NCBI GenBank assembly: GCA_902527545.1
Contig: CABZPR010000001.1
Span: forward strand, 1 to 64,000
Direction: 5' to 3'
Length of the DNA stretch: 64,000 bases
Source of the DNA: an uncultured Alphaproteobacteria bacterium
GTDB taxonomy: Bacteria > Pseudomonadota > Alphaproteobacteria > HIMB59
Of the stretch, positions 26,518 through 36,035 are shown piece by piece (within the stretch, counting starts at the first letter, position 1; every line of letters starts with the position of its first letter). The notes under the pieces are model-generated. The model did no database searches. It was given only the letters and a program-made list of their open reading frames with translations, and was not told where the DNA came from. The position numbers were made by a program, and so were the translations under genes.

Positions 26518-27501
26518 ATGAGTATTTTCTCCCTAGCAATTACTGTTTTAGTTGGCGTTCTCTTTTTTGTATTATTTTTTCACTTATCAAATTTTTTACT
26601 AGATTATTTTAGAGTAAAAGCATCTAAAAATTTTGCTTTTGAAAATTCTATTAGGGTTATTATTTTTATAGCACCTGCTTTTATAGTGTTATTTGTTTTT
26701 ATTATTTATCCTGTATTTGAAACTATAAGATTGAGTTTTTACGACAAAGTAGGTGAAAACTTTGTAGGGCTCTTCAATTATACATGGGCTATTAATGATC
26801 CTGATTTTAGAAGAAGTATTATTAATAATCTAGGTTGGTTAATTGTTGTTCCAACTTTAAGTACTTTTTTTGGTTTAGTGATTGCAAATCTAGCAGATAG
26901 AATTTGGTGGGGATCAATTGCAAAGTCAATAATTTTTATGCCTATGGCAATTTCATTTGTTGGAGCAGGTGTGATATGGAAATTTATGTATGATTATAGA
27001 GGACCTGGTGATCAACAAATTGGACTTTTGAATGCAATAGCAGTCGCTTTAGGCTTTGAACCACAAGCATGGTTAACAATTCCATTGTGGAATAATCTTT
27101 TTTTAATGGCAATTATGATCTGGATACAAACTGGTCTTGCCCTAGTTATTTTTAGTGCAGCTCTAAGGAGTATTCCTAATGAAACTTTAGATGCAGCTAG
27201 GATAGATGGTGCAAGTGAATTGAAAATTTTCTGGTCAATTATCATTCCATATCTAGAGCAGACAATCTTGGTAATTTGGACGATAATTACAATTCTAGTT
27301 TTAAAAGTTTTTGACATTATCTATGCAATGACCAATGGTCAGTGGCAAACTGAAGTTCTAGCAAATTTAATGTACGATTGGATGTTCAGAGGGGGTGGCG
27401 ACTCAGGTAGGGGGAGTGTTCTTGCTTTTTGTATCTTGATTGGAGTTATCCCAATATTGGCTTGGAACTTATACAGACATAAGCAAGAGCAAAAAGTATG
27501 A
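26518..27501 (+). CDS. Sugar ABC transporter permease (AglF-like)
   Basis: Inner-membrane subunit of the CUT1 importer, 327 residues. An extra N-terminal helix (~8-30) precedes the MalF-like core of about six helices. The EAA loop that contacts the ATPase is ETLDAARIDGASELKIFWSIIIP, with the expected E-A-x-x-DGA. It overlaps the next permease gene by four bases (ATGA). AglF-type proteins share this length and the insertion around YRGPGDQQIGLLN. Pairs with the protein at 27498-28637. Confidence 0.9.
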   Translation: MSIFSLAITVLVGVLFFVLFFHLSNFLLDYFRVKASKNFAFENSIRVIIFIAPAFIVLFVFIIYPVFETIRLSFYDKVGENFVGLFNYTWAINDPDFRRSIINNLGWLIVVPTLSTFFGLVIANLADRIWWGSIAKSIIFMPMAISFVGAGVIWKFMYDYRGPGDQQIGLLNAIAVALGFEPQAWLTIPLWNNLFLMAIMIWIQTGLALVIFSAALRSIPNETLDAARIDGASELKIFWSIIIPYLEQTILVIWTIITILVLKVFDIIYAMTNGQWQTEVLANLMYDWMFRGGGDSGRGSVLAFCILIGVIPILAWNLYRHKQEQKV

Positions 27502-28637
27502 AAAAACTAACCTTTGCCTCAGTATTCTCCCAACTTTTATTACTATTATTCGTAATTGCATGGATTGTTCCAACATTTGGGCTATTTATAAGTTCTCTAA
27601 GAGATAAAGATGTTTTAGCTATAAGTGGTTGGTGGACCTCGTTTACCACTACTGAGGTCAATGAAATATATCGTACAAAAGGTAAAGAGGACCAGATCAA
27701 AGAGGGAGATTACTATTTTATAAAAAGTAATTTATTTGATGAAAATCAGGGTAAAGAGATTTATCGGTTTGGAATTACCTCTAAGAATATTGATGAATAT
27801 GAGGTTGGTGAGACTGCATTATTTAAAGATGAAACAGAAATTACAGTCTTTGAAAATGGTGATTATGTTTGGAAATCAAAAGAAGAGTTTAAAAAGAAAA
27901 AAGGGAAAAGGATTTTTGTATCAGCTAAGAGCCCTCCAAGCTTTACACTTGATAATTATAAAGAGGTGCTTCTTAAAGAGGGATTAGGCCAAGCATTCTT
28001 AAATACATTTGCAGTAGCACTTCCTGCAACTTTAATACCTTTAATTATTTGCTCGTATTTTGCGTATGCACTTACCTGGATGAAATTTTATGGTAGAGAT
28101 CTTCTACTAGCTACTATAATAGCGTCTCTAGTTGTTCCATTGCAGATGTGCTTAATACCTGTACTAACAATATACAATGACTTTGGGGCATTATTCGGTG
28201 TCTCTGCTAAATCTTATCCCGGTATTTGGATGGCACATACGGGATTTGGTCTTGCGTCAACTACTTTTTTATTATGGAATTTTCTAAAAACACTACCTAG
28301 CGAAATGATCGAGGCAGCTAGAGTTGATGGAGCGACACATTACGATACTTTTATAAAAATAGTAGTGCCATTATCAATACCCTCTTTTGCATCGATTTTT
28401 ATCTTACAATTTTTATGGGTGTGGAATGATTTGCTTGTTGGTTTAGTTTTTTTAGACAAACATCCAAGTGAGATTATTTTAACAGCAAAGTTAAAAGAGC
28501 TTCTTGGATCGAGAGGAGAAAATTGGGAAATTTTAACAACAGGTGCCTTTGTATCAATGACGGTGCCTTTATTTATTTTCTTTTCTCTTCAAAGATATTT
28601 TATTAGAGGACTTGTAGCAGGATCAGTAAAAGGCTAA
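27498..28637 (+). CDS. Sugar ABC transporter permease (AglG-like) with periplasmic insert
   Basis: Second membrane subunit, 379 residues. After the first helix (~10-30) there is a hydrophilic insertion of roughly 110 residues, running from RDKDVLAISGWW to SPPSFTLDNYKEVL, then five helices. AglG proteins characteristically carry this periplasmic loop, which makes them about 100 residues longer than MalG. The EAA loop is EMIEAARVDGATHYDTFIKIVVP. Co-translated with the upstream permease. Confidence 0.9.
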   Translation: MKKLTFASVFSQLLLLLFVIAWIVPTFGLFISSLRDKDVLAISGWWTSFTTTEVNEIYRTKGKEDQIKEGDYYFIKSNLFDENQGKEIYRFGITSKNIDEYEVGETALFKDETEITVFENGDYVWKSKEEFKKKKGKRIFVSAKSPPSFTLDNYKEVLLKEGLGQAFLNTFAVALPATLIPLIICSYFAYALTWMKFYGRDLLLATIIASLVVPLQMCLIPVLTIYNDFGALFGVSAKSYPGIWMAHTGFGLASTTFLLWNFLKTLPSEMIEAARVDGATHYDTFIKIVVPLSIPSFASIFILQFLWVWNDLLVGLVFLDKHPSEIILTAKLKELLGSRGENWEILTTGAFVSMTVPLFIFFSLQRYFIRGLVAGSVKG

Positions 28638-28657
28638 TGATAATAGGTAAATAAATT

Positions 28658-29977
28658 ATGGGAAAAAGAATTGTAATAATAGGAGCAGGAAGCACTAACT
28701 TTGGTTTGAAGATAATTGGAGATTTTTATAAGTCTCGAATACTTAAAGGATCCACTATCGTCCTCCACGACATAAGACCCGAAGCAGTCGAAAAAACAAG
28801 GAAAATTGCTGAAAATTATAAAGAAAAACTTCAGGTAGATTTTCAAATTGAAGCTACTACTTCAAGAGAAGAAGCTCTCAAAGGTGCTGATTTTTGTTTA
28901 ATCTCTATTGAAGTTGGAAATAGATTTGAACTCTGGGAACAAGATTGGGGGGTACCTGTTGAGTATGGTTTTAAACAAATTTATGGAGAAAACGGGGGCC
29001 CCGGAGGTCTATTTCATGCTTTAAGAATAATTCCTGTGATCATAGAAATTTGTGAGGATATAGAAAAGATTTGCCCGAATGCTGTTGTATTTAATTACTC
29101 GAACCCCATGCAAAGAATATGTCATGCTCTTACCACAAAATTTCCAAATCTAAATATAATTGGCTTATGCCACGAAATTCATTCTATGGAAAGACAATTG
29201 CCAACGTTGCTCAATACCGACCTCGATAATATAGAATTTGAAGCAGGAGGGCTAAATCATTTTAGTATCCTATTGGATGTCAAGTATAAAGACACCAAAA
29301 AAGATGGATATCCTATTATTCGAGATAAATTTAATAGCTACTACTCTAACTTAATTAATGATCACGAAGGTTTTGAGTCAGACCCTGGCGCTGAAAGAGG
29401 GGTCTTCTTTGAGTTATTTAAAAAATATTCTTACCTTCCCATTACAACAGACAGTCATGTTGGAGAATACATGCAATGGGCTTTCAGCGTTGCTGATCAC
29501 GAAGGAATTTCAGATTTTTATAAAAAATATAAAAATAGATGTTTAAATTTTTACGAAGATGACTTTTTGTATGGGAGGTTTTTTGATAATAGCAAACCAA
29601 AACTAGATGAGAGAGTTGTGCCAATTATTGAAAGTATTATTGAAGATGACAATAGACTTGAACATGCAGTAAATATCCCAAATAATAATTTTATTGAATA
29701 TTTACCAAATGATATTGTAGTAGAAGTGCCAGCTATTATTAATAAGAAAGGTGCGAATGGAAAAAAACTAGATAATTATCCTCAAACATTTGGCGCTCTT
29801 TTAAATTCGCAAACAGGAGTCATACAATTAACAACAGAGGCAATTTTAAATAAATCAAAACACGGTGCGTATTTAGCTCTTTTGTCAGATCCTATTGTTG
29901 ATGATGCAATTAAGGCTGAAAAACTTTTAGATACTATGATTAATAAACAATCAAAATTTTTAGGATATTTAAACTGA
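28658..29977 (+). CDS. Glycoside hydrolase family 4 (alpha-glucosidase/galactosidase type)
   Basis: NAD- and metal-dependent glycosidase of 439 residues. The N-terminal Rossmann fold has IIGAGSTNFG (6-15). Family GH4 marks follow: GGPGGLFHALR, NYSNPMQR and GLCHEIHS, the last with the metal-binding cysteine and histidine. GH4 enzymes use a redox-elimination mechanism, with Mn or similar metal held by that cysteine. Being cytoplasmic and lying between permeases and ATPase, it should cleave the imported disaccharide or glucoside. Rhizobial agl loci carry a GH13 enzyme at the corresponding place. Its stop overlaps the ATPase start (TGATG). Confidence 0.87.
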   Translation: MGKRIVIIGAGSTNFGLKIIGDFYKSRILKGSTIVLHDIRPEAVEKTRKIAENYKEKLQVDFQIEATTSREEALKGADFCLISIEVGNRFELWEQDWGVPVEYGFKQIYGENGGPGGLFHALRIIPVIIEICEDIEKICPNAVVFNYSNPMQRICHALTTKFPNLNIIGLCHEIHSMERQLPTLLNTDLDNIEFEAGGLNHFSILLDVKYKDTKKDGYPIIRDKFNSYYSNLINDHEGFESDPGAERGVFFELFKKYSYLPITTDSHVGEYMQWAFSVADHEGISDFYKKYKNRCLNFYEDDFLYGRFFDNSKPKLDERVVPIIESIIEDDNRLEHAVNIPNNNFIEYLPNDIVVEVPAIINKKGANGKKLDNYPQTFGALLNSQTGVIQLTTEAILNKSKHGAYLALLSDPIVDDAIKAEKLLDTMINKQSKFLGYLN

Positions 29978-31053
29978 TGGCGGATATAGAACTTAGCTCA
30001 ATTAATAAATTCTTTGGAAAAACTCATGTAATAAAGGATTTTTCACTCAATATTAAAAGTCAGTCATTTACAACGCTCGTTGGGCCCTCTGGGTGTGGAA
30101 AGTCGACATTATTACGAATGATAGCTGGGTTAGAAGAAACTAATTCGGGAAAAATATCAATTGGTGGAGAAGAAGTAAATAACCTCCCTCCCAAAGAAAG
30201 AAATATTGCCATGGTTTTTCAATCTTATGCTCTTTATCCCCATATGACTGTTTTTGATAATATGGCATTTGGACTGAAATTAGAGAAAAGACCTAAAGAT
30301 GAAGTTAAAGATAGAGTACATGAGGCTGCAAAAATTTTACAAATTGAAGATTATCTTCTAAGAAAGCCTAAACAGTTATCAGGAGGTCAAAGACAAAGAG
30401 TTGCTATTGGTAGAGCAATAACTAGAAAACCTAAAGTCTTTTTATTTGATGAACCTTTATCTAATTTAGATGCCGCTTTAAGAGTTCAAATGAGAATTGA
30501 ATTAGCAAAATTACATGACCACTTGGATGCAACCATGGTTTATGTGACTCATGACCAAACTGAGGCAATGACTTTATCTGATGAGATTGTTGTGTTAGAT
30601 CAAGGTGAAATTTCTCAACAAGGTAGGCCTATAGAATTATATAATAACCCAAAAAATTTATTTGTTGCAGGTTTCATTGGTTCTCCAAAGATGAATTTTA
30701 TAAATGCTAAAATTTCATCAATAGATCAAAATAAAGTTGAAATTAATGTTTTAGGTTCAAAGATTACAATTTCAAAAAAAATTAATTCAAATGAAAATAG
30801 TGATATTATTTTTGGAATTAGACCTGAAGATATAATAATTACTGATGGCTCAGATTATGATTTCCAAGGCAAAGCATTCGTTGTAGAAAAATTAGGCTCC
30901 AACACTTTTATTTATTTAGATAATGAAGGTGATCCAATAGTAGTTGAAGCATCAGGAGATAGTTTAATTAAAGTTGGTGATGATGTTAAAATTAAATTTG
31001 ATTTAAACAAAACAAATTTGTTCAATTCTAGTAATAAAATAAGAATTGATTAA
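29977..31053 (+). CDS. Sugar ABC transporter ATPase (MalK/UgpC/AglK type)
   Basis: Nucleotide-binding subunit, 358 residues. Walker A GPSGCGKST near 37-45, Q-loop in MVFQSYALYPHMTV, signature LSGGQRQR, Walker B FLFDEPLSNLD and the switch histidine in YVTHDQTEAM. A C-terminal regulatory TOBE/MalK domain (~240-358) with FGIRPEDI is present. It serves the two permeases upstream and overlaps the next gene by eight bases. Standard in every motif. Confidence 0.95.
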   Translation: MADIELSSINKFFGKTHVIKDFSLNIKSQSFTTLVGPSGCGKSTLLRMIAGLEETNSGKISIGGEEVNNLPPKERNIAMVFQSYALYPHMTVFDNMAFGLKLEKRPKDEVKDRVHEAAKILQIEDYLLRKPKQLSGGQRQRVAIGRAITRKPKVFLFDEPLSNLDAALRVQMRIELAKLHDHLDATMVYVTHDQTEAMTLSDEIVVLDQGEISQQGRPIELYNNPKNLFVAGFIGSPKMNFINAKISSIDQNKVEINVLGSKITISKKINSNENSDIIFGIRPEDIIITDGSDYDFQGKAFVVEKLGSNTFIYLDNEGDPIVVEASGDSLIKVGDDVKIKFDLNKTNLFNSSNKIRID

Positions 31054-32368
31054 CTTATCTTTTCTTCAAGACTTTCCAAAAGATTTTAACTTTGGAGTTG
31101 CTACTTCCTCTTATCAAATTGAAGGAACGATTTATGGCAATTGTGGTAAATCAATTTGGGATGATTTTGCTGAGAGAAAATTGAATGGCATTGATGGGAA
31201 ACTTGCTTGTAATCATATTGAATATTTCAAAGAGGATATTAAACTTATAAAAGACGCGGGTTTTAAAGCCTATCGTTTCTCATTTGCTTGGCCTAGATTA
31301 TTTCCAGACAACAATAAAGATGTCAATTTAAAGGGTGTGGATTTTTACAAGCAATTATTAGAAGAAATAAATAATTGTGATTTAGAGGCTTTCCCAACAA
31401 TTTATCATTGGGATCTTCCCATAAGATTTCAAAAAATTAAAGGTTGGGAAGATCAAGAAACCTGTAAACATTTTGGAGAATTATCTTTTTTCATATCAAA
31501 AACATTTGGAGATCAATTTGAAAAAATTTCAACCATTAATGAGCCTTGGTGTGTTTCTTGGTTAAGTCATTATTTAGGAGAGCATGCACCAGGTATTAAA
31601 AATATCCAATCAGCTGCTAAAACTATGCATAATATTTTATTTGCACACTCGCAATCTGTTGAAGCATTAAGGTCATGTAATGATCATCAGATCGGAATAG
31701 TTTTAAATAATCAATTTGGTCAACCTATAGATAGTAATGAAGAAAATATTCAAGCAACAAAACTGTTTGATGAGATTCATAATAGATGGTTTTCAGATGC
31801 TATCTTTAAAGGTAAATATCCAGAATTAGCTTTATCCATCCTAGAAAAATACCTTCCAGAAAATTACAAAACACAATTAGAATTAATATCTTCACCAATT
31901 GACTGGATAGGATTAAATTATTACACCCGGTCTTTAATCAAATATAAAAAATCAGATGATGGTGTCAATTATGAATGTAATAGTGGGACGCTAAAAAAAA
32001 CAGATATGGGGTGGGAATTTTATCCTGAGGGATTGAGCTACTTTATTAAAAGAATTAATAAAGAATACGATAATAATATTCCAATCTATATTACAGAAAA
32101 TGGGATGGCTAATAATGACAAATTATCTTTAGGAAATAGTATTAAAGATCATGATAGAATAGAATTTTTCAATATACACTTAAAAGAGGTGTTAGATTGC
32201 GTGAATGAAAAATTACCAGTCAAAGGGTATTTTGCTTGGTCATTACTTGATAACTATGAGTGGGCCTTTGGTTACTCTAAAAGATTTGGTTTAGTTTTTA
32301 CTGATTTCCGAAACTTTAAGAGAATACCCAAAAATTCTTATTATGAATTTCAAAAATACTTGAAATAA
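31046..32368 (+). CDS. Glycoside hydrolase family 1 beta-glucosidase
   Basis: 440 residues in the GH1 TIM barrel. N-terminal DFNFGVATSSYQIEG is the family signature. The acid/base Glu is in STINEPWCVSWL, the nucleophile Glu in IYITENGMAN, and the aglycone-side SLLDNYEWAFGY is intact. The start is a TTG overlapping the ATPase gene, so it belongs to the transporter operon although the importer looks alpha-glucoside-like. No signal peptide, hence cytoplasmic. The presence of both GH4 and GH1 suggests that the system handles several glucosides. Confidence 0.93.
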   Translation: MINLSFLQDFPKDFNFGVATSSYQIEGTIYGNCGKSIWDDFAERKLNGIDGKLACNHIEYFKEDIKLIKDAGFKAYRFSFAWPRLFPDNNKDVNLKGVDFYKQLLEEINNCDLEAFPTIYHWDLPIRFQKIKGWEDQETCKHFGELSFFISKTFGDQFEKISTINEPWCVSWLSHYLGEHAPGIKNIQSAAKTMHNILFAHSQSVEALRSCNDHQIGIVLNNQFGQPIDSNEENIQATKLFDEIHNRWFSDAIFKGKYPELALSILEKYLPENYKTQLELISSPIDWIGLNYYTRSLIKYKKSDDGVNYECNSGTLKKTDMGWEFYPEGLSYFIKRINKEYDNNIPIYITENGMANNDKLSLGNSIKDHDRIEFFNIHLKEVLDCVNEKLPVKGYFAWSLLDNYEWAFGYSKRFGLVFTDFRNFKRIPKNSYYEFQKYLK

Positions 32369-32372
32369 GTGT

Positions 32373-33107
32373 CTACCTTATACTTCTTCCACCATCTACT
32401 GGTATAGTCAAACCCGTCATAAAAGATGCACTCTCACTTGCTAAAAAATATATTACATTGGCCACTTCTTTTGGTTTGCCAACCCTTCCTATGGGATGGT
32501 TTTCTCTCATTCTTTTTTGATACTCTTTCAGTGATAAATCTTTTTTAAAGGAAGCCAACATTGGTGTTTCAATGGCCCCTGGAGCAACAGCGTTTACTCT
32601 GATTTTATTTTTTGTTAAATCCAGAGCAAGTGACGCTGTAAAAGATATTACCGCGCTTTTAGAAGTCGCGTATGCCAACATATTTTTTGCTCCTCTAATA
32701 CTGTTTATTGATGCAACATTTATAATTGAAGAATTTTTAGCTTTTTTAAGAAAAGGTAAAATATACTTACAAGCAAGAAAGGTGCCTGTTACGTTATTAT
32801 TGAGATGGTATGACCAATCACTCATAGACGTAGTCTCTAAATTTCCACTCAATCTGACACCTGCGCTATTCACTAAGACATCAATTTTTTTAAATTTTTT
32901 TTTAATATACAGAGCTAGATTTTCCCAATCCTTATTCTTAGTAATATCAATGCGATGATATTCAATATCTTTAGTATTTTTGTTATTATTATTTTTAAGG
33001 TAAGTACAAATAACTTTGTATCCGTTATCTAAAAAAATTTTAGATGTACTTTTTCCTATACCTGACTCAGCGCCTGTTATTAAGACAACTCTTTTTTTAG
33101 ATGTCAA
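32373..33107 (-). CDS. Short-chain dehydrogenase/reductase
   Basis: Classical NAD(P)-dependent SDR, 244 residues: TGAESGIGKS near residue 11 (TGxxxGIG), NSAGV, catalytic serine in INVASINSIRGA, and YATSK with the Tyr and Lys pair. VNAVAPGAIETPM and VDGGRS close the fold. Sugar, polyol or 3-oxoacyl substrates cannot be told apart. The TTG start lies three bases after the IolD-like gene's stop, so it is probably in that operon and may reduce or oxidise a cyclitol or sugar acid. Confidence 0.88.
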   Translation of the reverse strand: MTSKKRVVLITGAESGIGKSTSKIFLDNGYKVICTYLKNNNNKNTKDIEYHRIDITKNKDWENLALYIKKKFKKIDVLVNSAGVRLSGNLETTSMSDWSYHLNNNVTGTFLACKYILPFLKKAKNSSIINVASINSIRGAKNMLAYATSKSAVISFTASLALDLTKNKIRVNAVAPGAIETPMLASFKKDLSLKEYQKRMRENHPIGRVGKPKEVANVIYFLASESASFMTGLTIPVDGGRSIR

Positions 33108-33110
33108 AAA

Positions 33111-34955
33111 TTAAACACCCTTACGCTGTTTGCTCTTTCCAGACTCAAAATCCTCAAGGGCACTTTTATTATTATCAGTAATTGGATCTTGTAGTGTGGG
33201 GCTTTCCCAAAATGCAGTCCCCTCTAACCATTCATAACCATGAGTTTTAATTGTAATAACATAAGTTTTATCTGAGTCTTTGGCTCTTTTATAGGCTGCC
33301 TCTAACTCTGAGGTTGAGCTTACAGTCTCTGCATTAGCTCCCATACTTTTTGCGTGATTTTCAAAATCTACAAATTTAAGGTTGGTAGCTCTAGCAGCAC
33401 GAAGATTACAAATGTATTCTTTTCCTCCTTTAGCTAATTGAAGGCGATTAATGACCATATGCCCTCCATTATCACATACTATAATAATGAGCTTTTGATC
33501 ATAGATAACTGAACTATATATATCTGTATTGTTTAATAAGTAAGAACCATCACCAACAAATACCACTACGTCTTGATCGGGTTTAGCCATTTTAATTCCT
33601 AGTGCGCCTGAAATTTCATATCCCATACAACTAAAGCCCCACTCAGTTTCAAAGGTATTAAGTTGCTTTGGTTTCCAAACTTGTACAACTTCTCCAACAA
33701 GTCCCCCTGCTGCTGTTACTACAATATCACTTGGATCTGAATTTCTATAAACTGCACCTACCGCGTGAGCATAGGAGGGTTCCTCTTGATTGGTGGGTCC
33801 GCTTTGTTTTTCAACATAAGCATCCCATTCATTCTTTTCCTTAATTGCTCTTTTATACCAGTCATCAGGAGCTTTCCAATCACCAAGAGCTTCAGATATT
33901 TTCTGAAGACCTACTTTAGCATCGCTTATAACAGGGGTTGCTAAATGTTTTGTAGTGTCGTATCGAGCTGTATTTACGGAAACTAATTTGAAATTAGGAT
34001 TTTCAAAATTTGCCCATGAGCCTGTTGTAAAATCTGCGAGCTTTGTACCAATGGCTAAAGCTAAGTCGGTATCTTTAGATAAACTATTTGATGAGCCTTC
34101 TCCTAACGCACCGACCGCACTAATATAATACGGATCATCTTTAGTCATACAACCAATACCCATTACCGTTGATGTGACAGGAATGTTATGTTTTTTTGCA
34201 AATTTTGAGAGTTCTTGCTCTGCTTCAGAGTAGAGAACACCTCCTCCTGAAATAATAATAGGTTGTTTTGAGTTTTTTATTTTTTCGACTGCTTGATTGA
34301 TCTGACTTGGATCTGGATGAACTCTTCTTATCTCGTGTACTTTTTCTTCGAAAAATACTTCAGGGTAATCAAATGACTCTCCTTGAACATCTTGTGACAT
34401 TGCAATAGTTGCTGGTCCACAGTCAGAGGGGTCAAGCATGACTTGGATAGCTTGAGGAAGAGAAGCAAGAATTTGTTCTGGTCTTGTAATTCTATCGAAA
34501 TACTTTGAAACAGGTTTAAAAGCATCATTTGCGGTTTCAATAGGTGAGTTGAAATTTTCAACTTGTTGCAAAACAGGATCAGGAAATCGACTAGCAAAAG
34601 TATCTCCTGGTAATAACAATATTGGCAGTCGATTGCTAAGAGCTACTGCTGCAGCCGTAACCATGTTTGTTGCCCCAGGGCCTACTGATGAAGTGGCAAT
34701 AAAGATTTGTTTTCTTCTCATGGCTCTAGCATATCCAATACCAGTCAAAGCCATACTTTGTTCATGATGACCTCTAAAACCAGGAAGGTCAGACTGGAAC
34801 TCTTCCATTGCTTGGCCTAAACAAGCAACATTACCATGCCCATAAATAGCAAATGCTCCCGGGAATAATGGAGCTTTCTTACCATCAATGATAGTTTTTT
34901 GCGCAATTAAATATTTAAACAGTGCGTGAGCACAAGATAATTTGATGGTTTTCAT
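33111..34955 (-). CDS. iolD: ThDP-dependent trihydroxycyclohexanedione hydrolase (IolD-like)
   Basis: IolD opens the ring of the diketo-inositol intermediate in myo-inositol breakdown. It is a 614-residue acetolactate-synthase relative with the ThDP-binding GDGSYLLNN motif in the C-terminal third and the N-terminal Glu in FRGHHEQSMAL. Segments such as PGAFAIYGHGNVACLGQAM, QDVQGESFDYP and THGYEWLEGTAFWE are distinctive for IolD. No iolB, C, E or G lies next to it; only an SDR dehydrogenase follows. A ribosome site (GGAGG) precedes the ATG. It may use a different cyclic diketone. Confidence 0.85.
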   Translation of the reverse strand: MKTIKLSCAHALFKYLIAQKTIIDGKKAPLFPGAFAIYGHGNVACLGQAMEEFQSDLPGFRGHHEQSMALTGIGYARAMRRKQIFIATSSVGPGATNMVTAAAVALSNRLPILLLPGDTFASRFPDPVLQQVENFNSPIETANDAFKPVSKYFDRITRPEQILASLPQAIQVMLDPSDCGPATIAMSQDVQGESFDYPEVFFEEKVHEIRRVHPDPSQINQAVEKIKNSKQPIIISGGGVLYSEAEQELSKFAKKHNIPVTSTVMGIGCMTKDDPYYISAVGALGEGSSNSLSKDTDLALAIGTKLADFTTGSWANFENPNFKLVSVNTARYDTTKHLATPVISDAKVGLQKISEALGDWKAPDDWYKRAIKEKNEWDAYVEKQSGPTNQEEPSYAHAVGAVYRNSDPSDIVVTAAGGLVGEVVQVWKPKQLNTFETEWGFSCMGYEISGALGIKMAKPDQDVVVFVGDGSYLLNNTDIYSSVIYDQKLIIIVCDNGGHMVINRLQLAKGGKEYICNLRAARATNLKFVDFENHAKSMGANAETVSSTSELEAAYKRAKDSDKTYVITIKTHGYEWLEGTAFWESPTLQDPITDNNKSALEDFESGKSKQRKGV

Positions 34956-35069
34956 AATTCCTCCAAAAAAACTTAACCGTTTGATGATATTACACGATAG
35001 AAAGATAATTTGAACGAAAAACCTTTGAAAATTCGCACTTTTTTGACATAACTTTGAATCAAGAGAATT

Positions 35070-36032
35070 ATGAAAGTTGCTGTACTAGGTAAAGTTGACC
35101 AAAAAGGCTTATCGTTTTTGAAAGAAAACGAATTCAAAGTCATTGAAATTGAGAATTTTGAAATACAAAACTTAAAAGAACAATTAAAAGATGTTGATGG
35201 AATTTTATTAAGAACTACAAGACTTGATAAAGAGATTTTACAACATTGTGACAATTTAAAAATCATATCAAGACATGGAGTTGGTTACGATAACGTTGAT
35301 CTTGATTTTCTCAATGAGAATAAAATTGCGCTTTGTATTACATCTACTTCTAATGCTGTAAGTGTTGCAGAACATGTATTATCATTTTTCATTTATTTAA
35401 CAAAAAATTTATCCCTATCAGATAGTCTAGTTAAAGAAGGTAACTTTGAAAAAAGATCTGAATTACCCAATTTTTTTGAATTGTATAAAAAGAAAGTACT
35501 TATTATTGGTTTTGGTAGAATAGGAAAAGAAGTTGCTAAGAGATGTCTCGGATTTGATATGGAAGTATATGTATATGATCCTTTTTTAGATAATGAAATA
35601 ATAATAAGAAATCAATGTATACCGATTGAGAAAAACCAAGGTTTAACTATAGCTGATTTTATTACTATCCATTTACCATTAAATGGAGATACTAAGAACT
35701 TTATCTCCCAAACAGAATTAAATCTGATGAGGAAAAACTCTATTCTTGTTAATACATCGAGAGGTGGAATCGTTAATGAAAATGACTTATGCATAGCTTT
35801 AGATTCAAAAAAAATTCAAGGTGCAGGAATGGATGTATTTGTATCTGAGCCGCCTGAGTCCAATCATCCATTTTTTAAGTTAGATAATATTTTGCTGACA
35901 CCGCACAACGCTGCATTAACATTAGAATGTAGGGAAAGAATGTCCTTAGAAGCTTCACAAAATATCGTTTTTTTCTTAAATAACATGAGTGAATTAAATG
36001 TCGAAAATTTAGTGAATAAAAAATATTTATAA
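35070..36032 (+). CDS. D-2-hydroxyacid dehydrogenase (NAD-dependent)
   Basis: 320 residues of the SerA/glyoxylate-reductase type. The nucleotide-binding GFGRIGKEVAKR is near 149-160; substrate-binding and catalytic marks are SRHGVGYDNVD, VNTSRGGIVNE with the arginine, and TPHNAALT with the histidine. No ACT domain, so phosphoglycerate dehydrogenase is less likely than glyoxylate/hydroxypyruvate or a sugar-acid reductase. Divergent from the IolD-like gene over 114 bases and convergent with the SMP-30 gene three bases away. Confidence 0.88.
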   Translation: MKVAVLGKVDQKGLSFLKENEFKVIEIENFEIQNLKEQLKDVDGILLRTTRLDKEILQHCDNLKIISRHGVGYDNVDLDFLNENKIALCITSTSNAVSVAEHVLSFFIYLTKNLSLSDSLVKEGNFEKRSELPNFFELYKKKVLIIGFGRIGKEVAKRCLGFDMEVYVYDPFLDNEIIIRNQCIPIEKNQGLTIADFITIHLPLNGDTKNFISQTELNLMRKNSILVNTSRGGIVNENDLCIALDSKKIQGAGMDVFVSEPPESNHPFFKLDNILLTPHNAALTLECRERMSLEASQNIVFFLNNMSELNVENLVNKKYL

Positions 36033-36035
36033 AAA

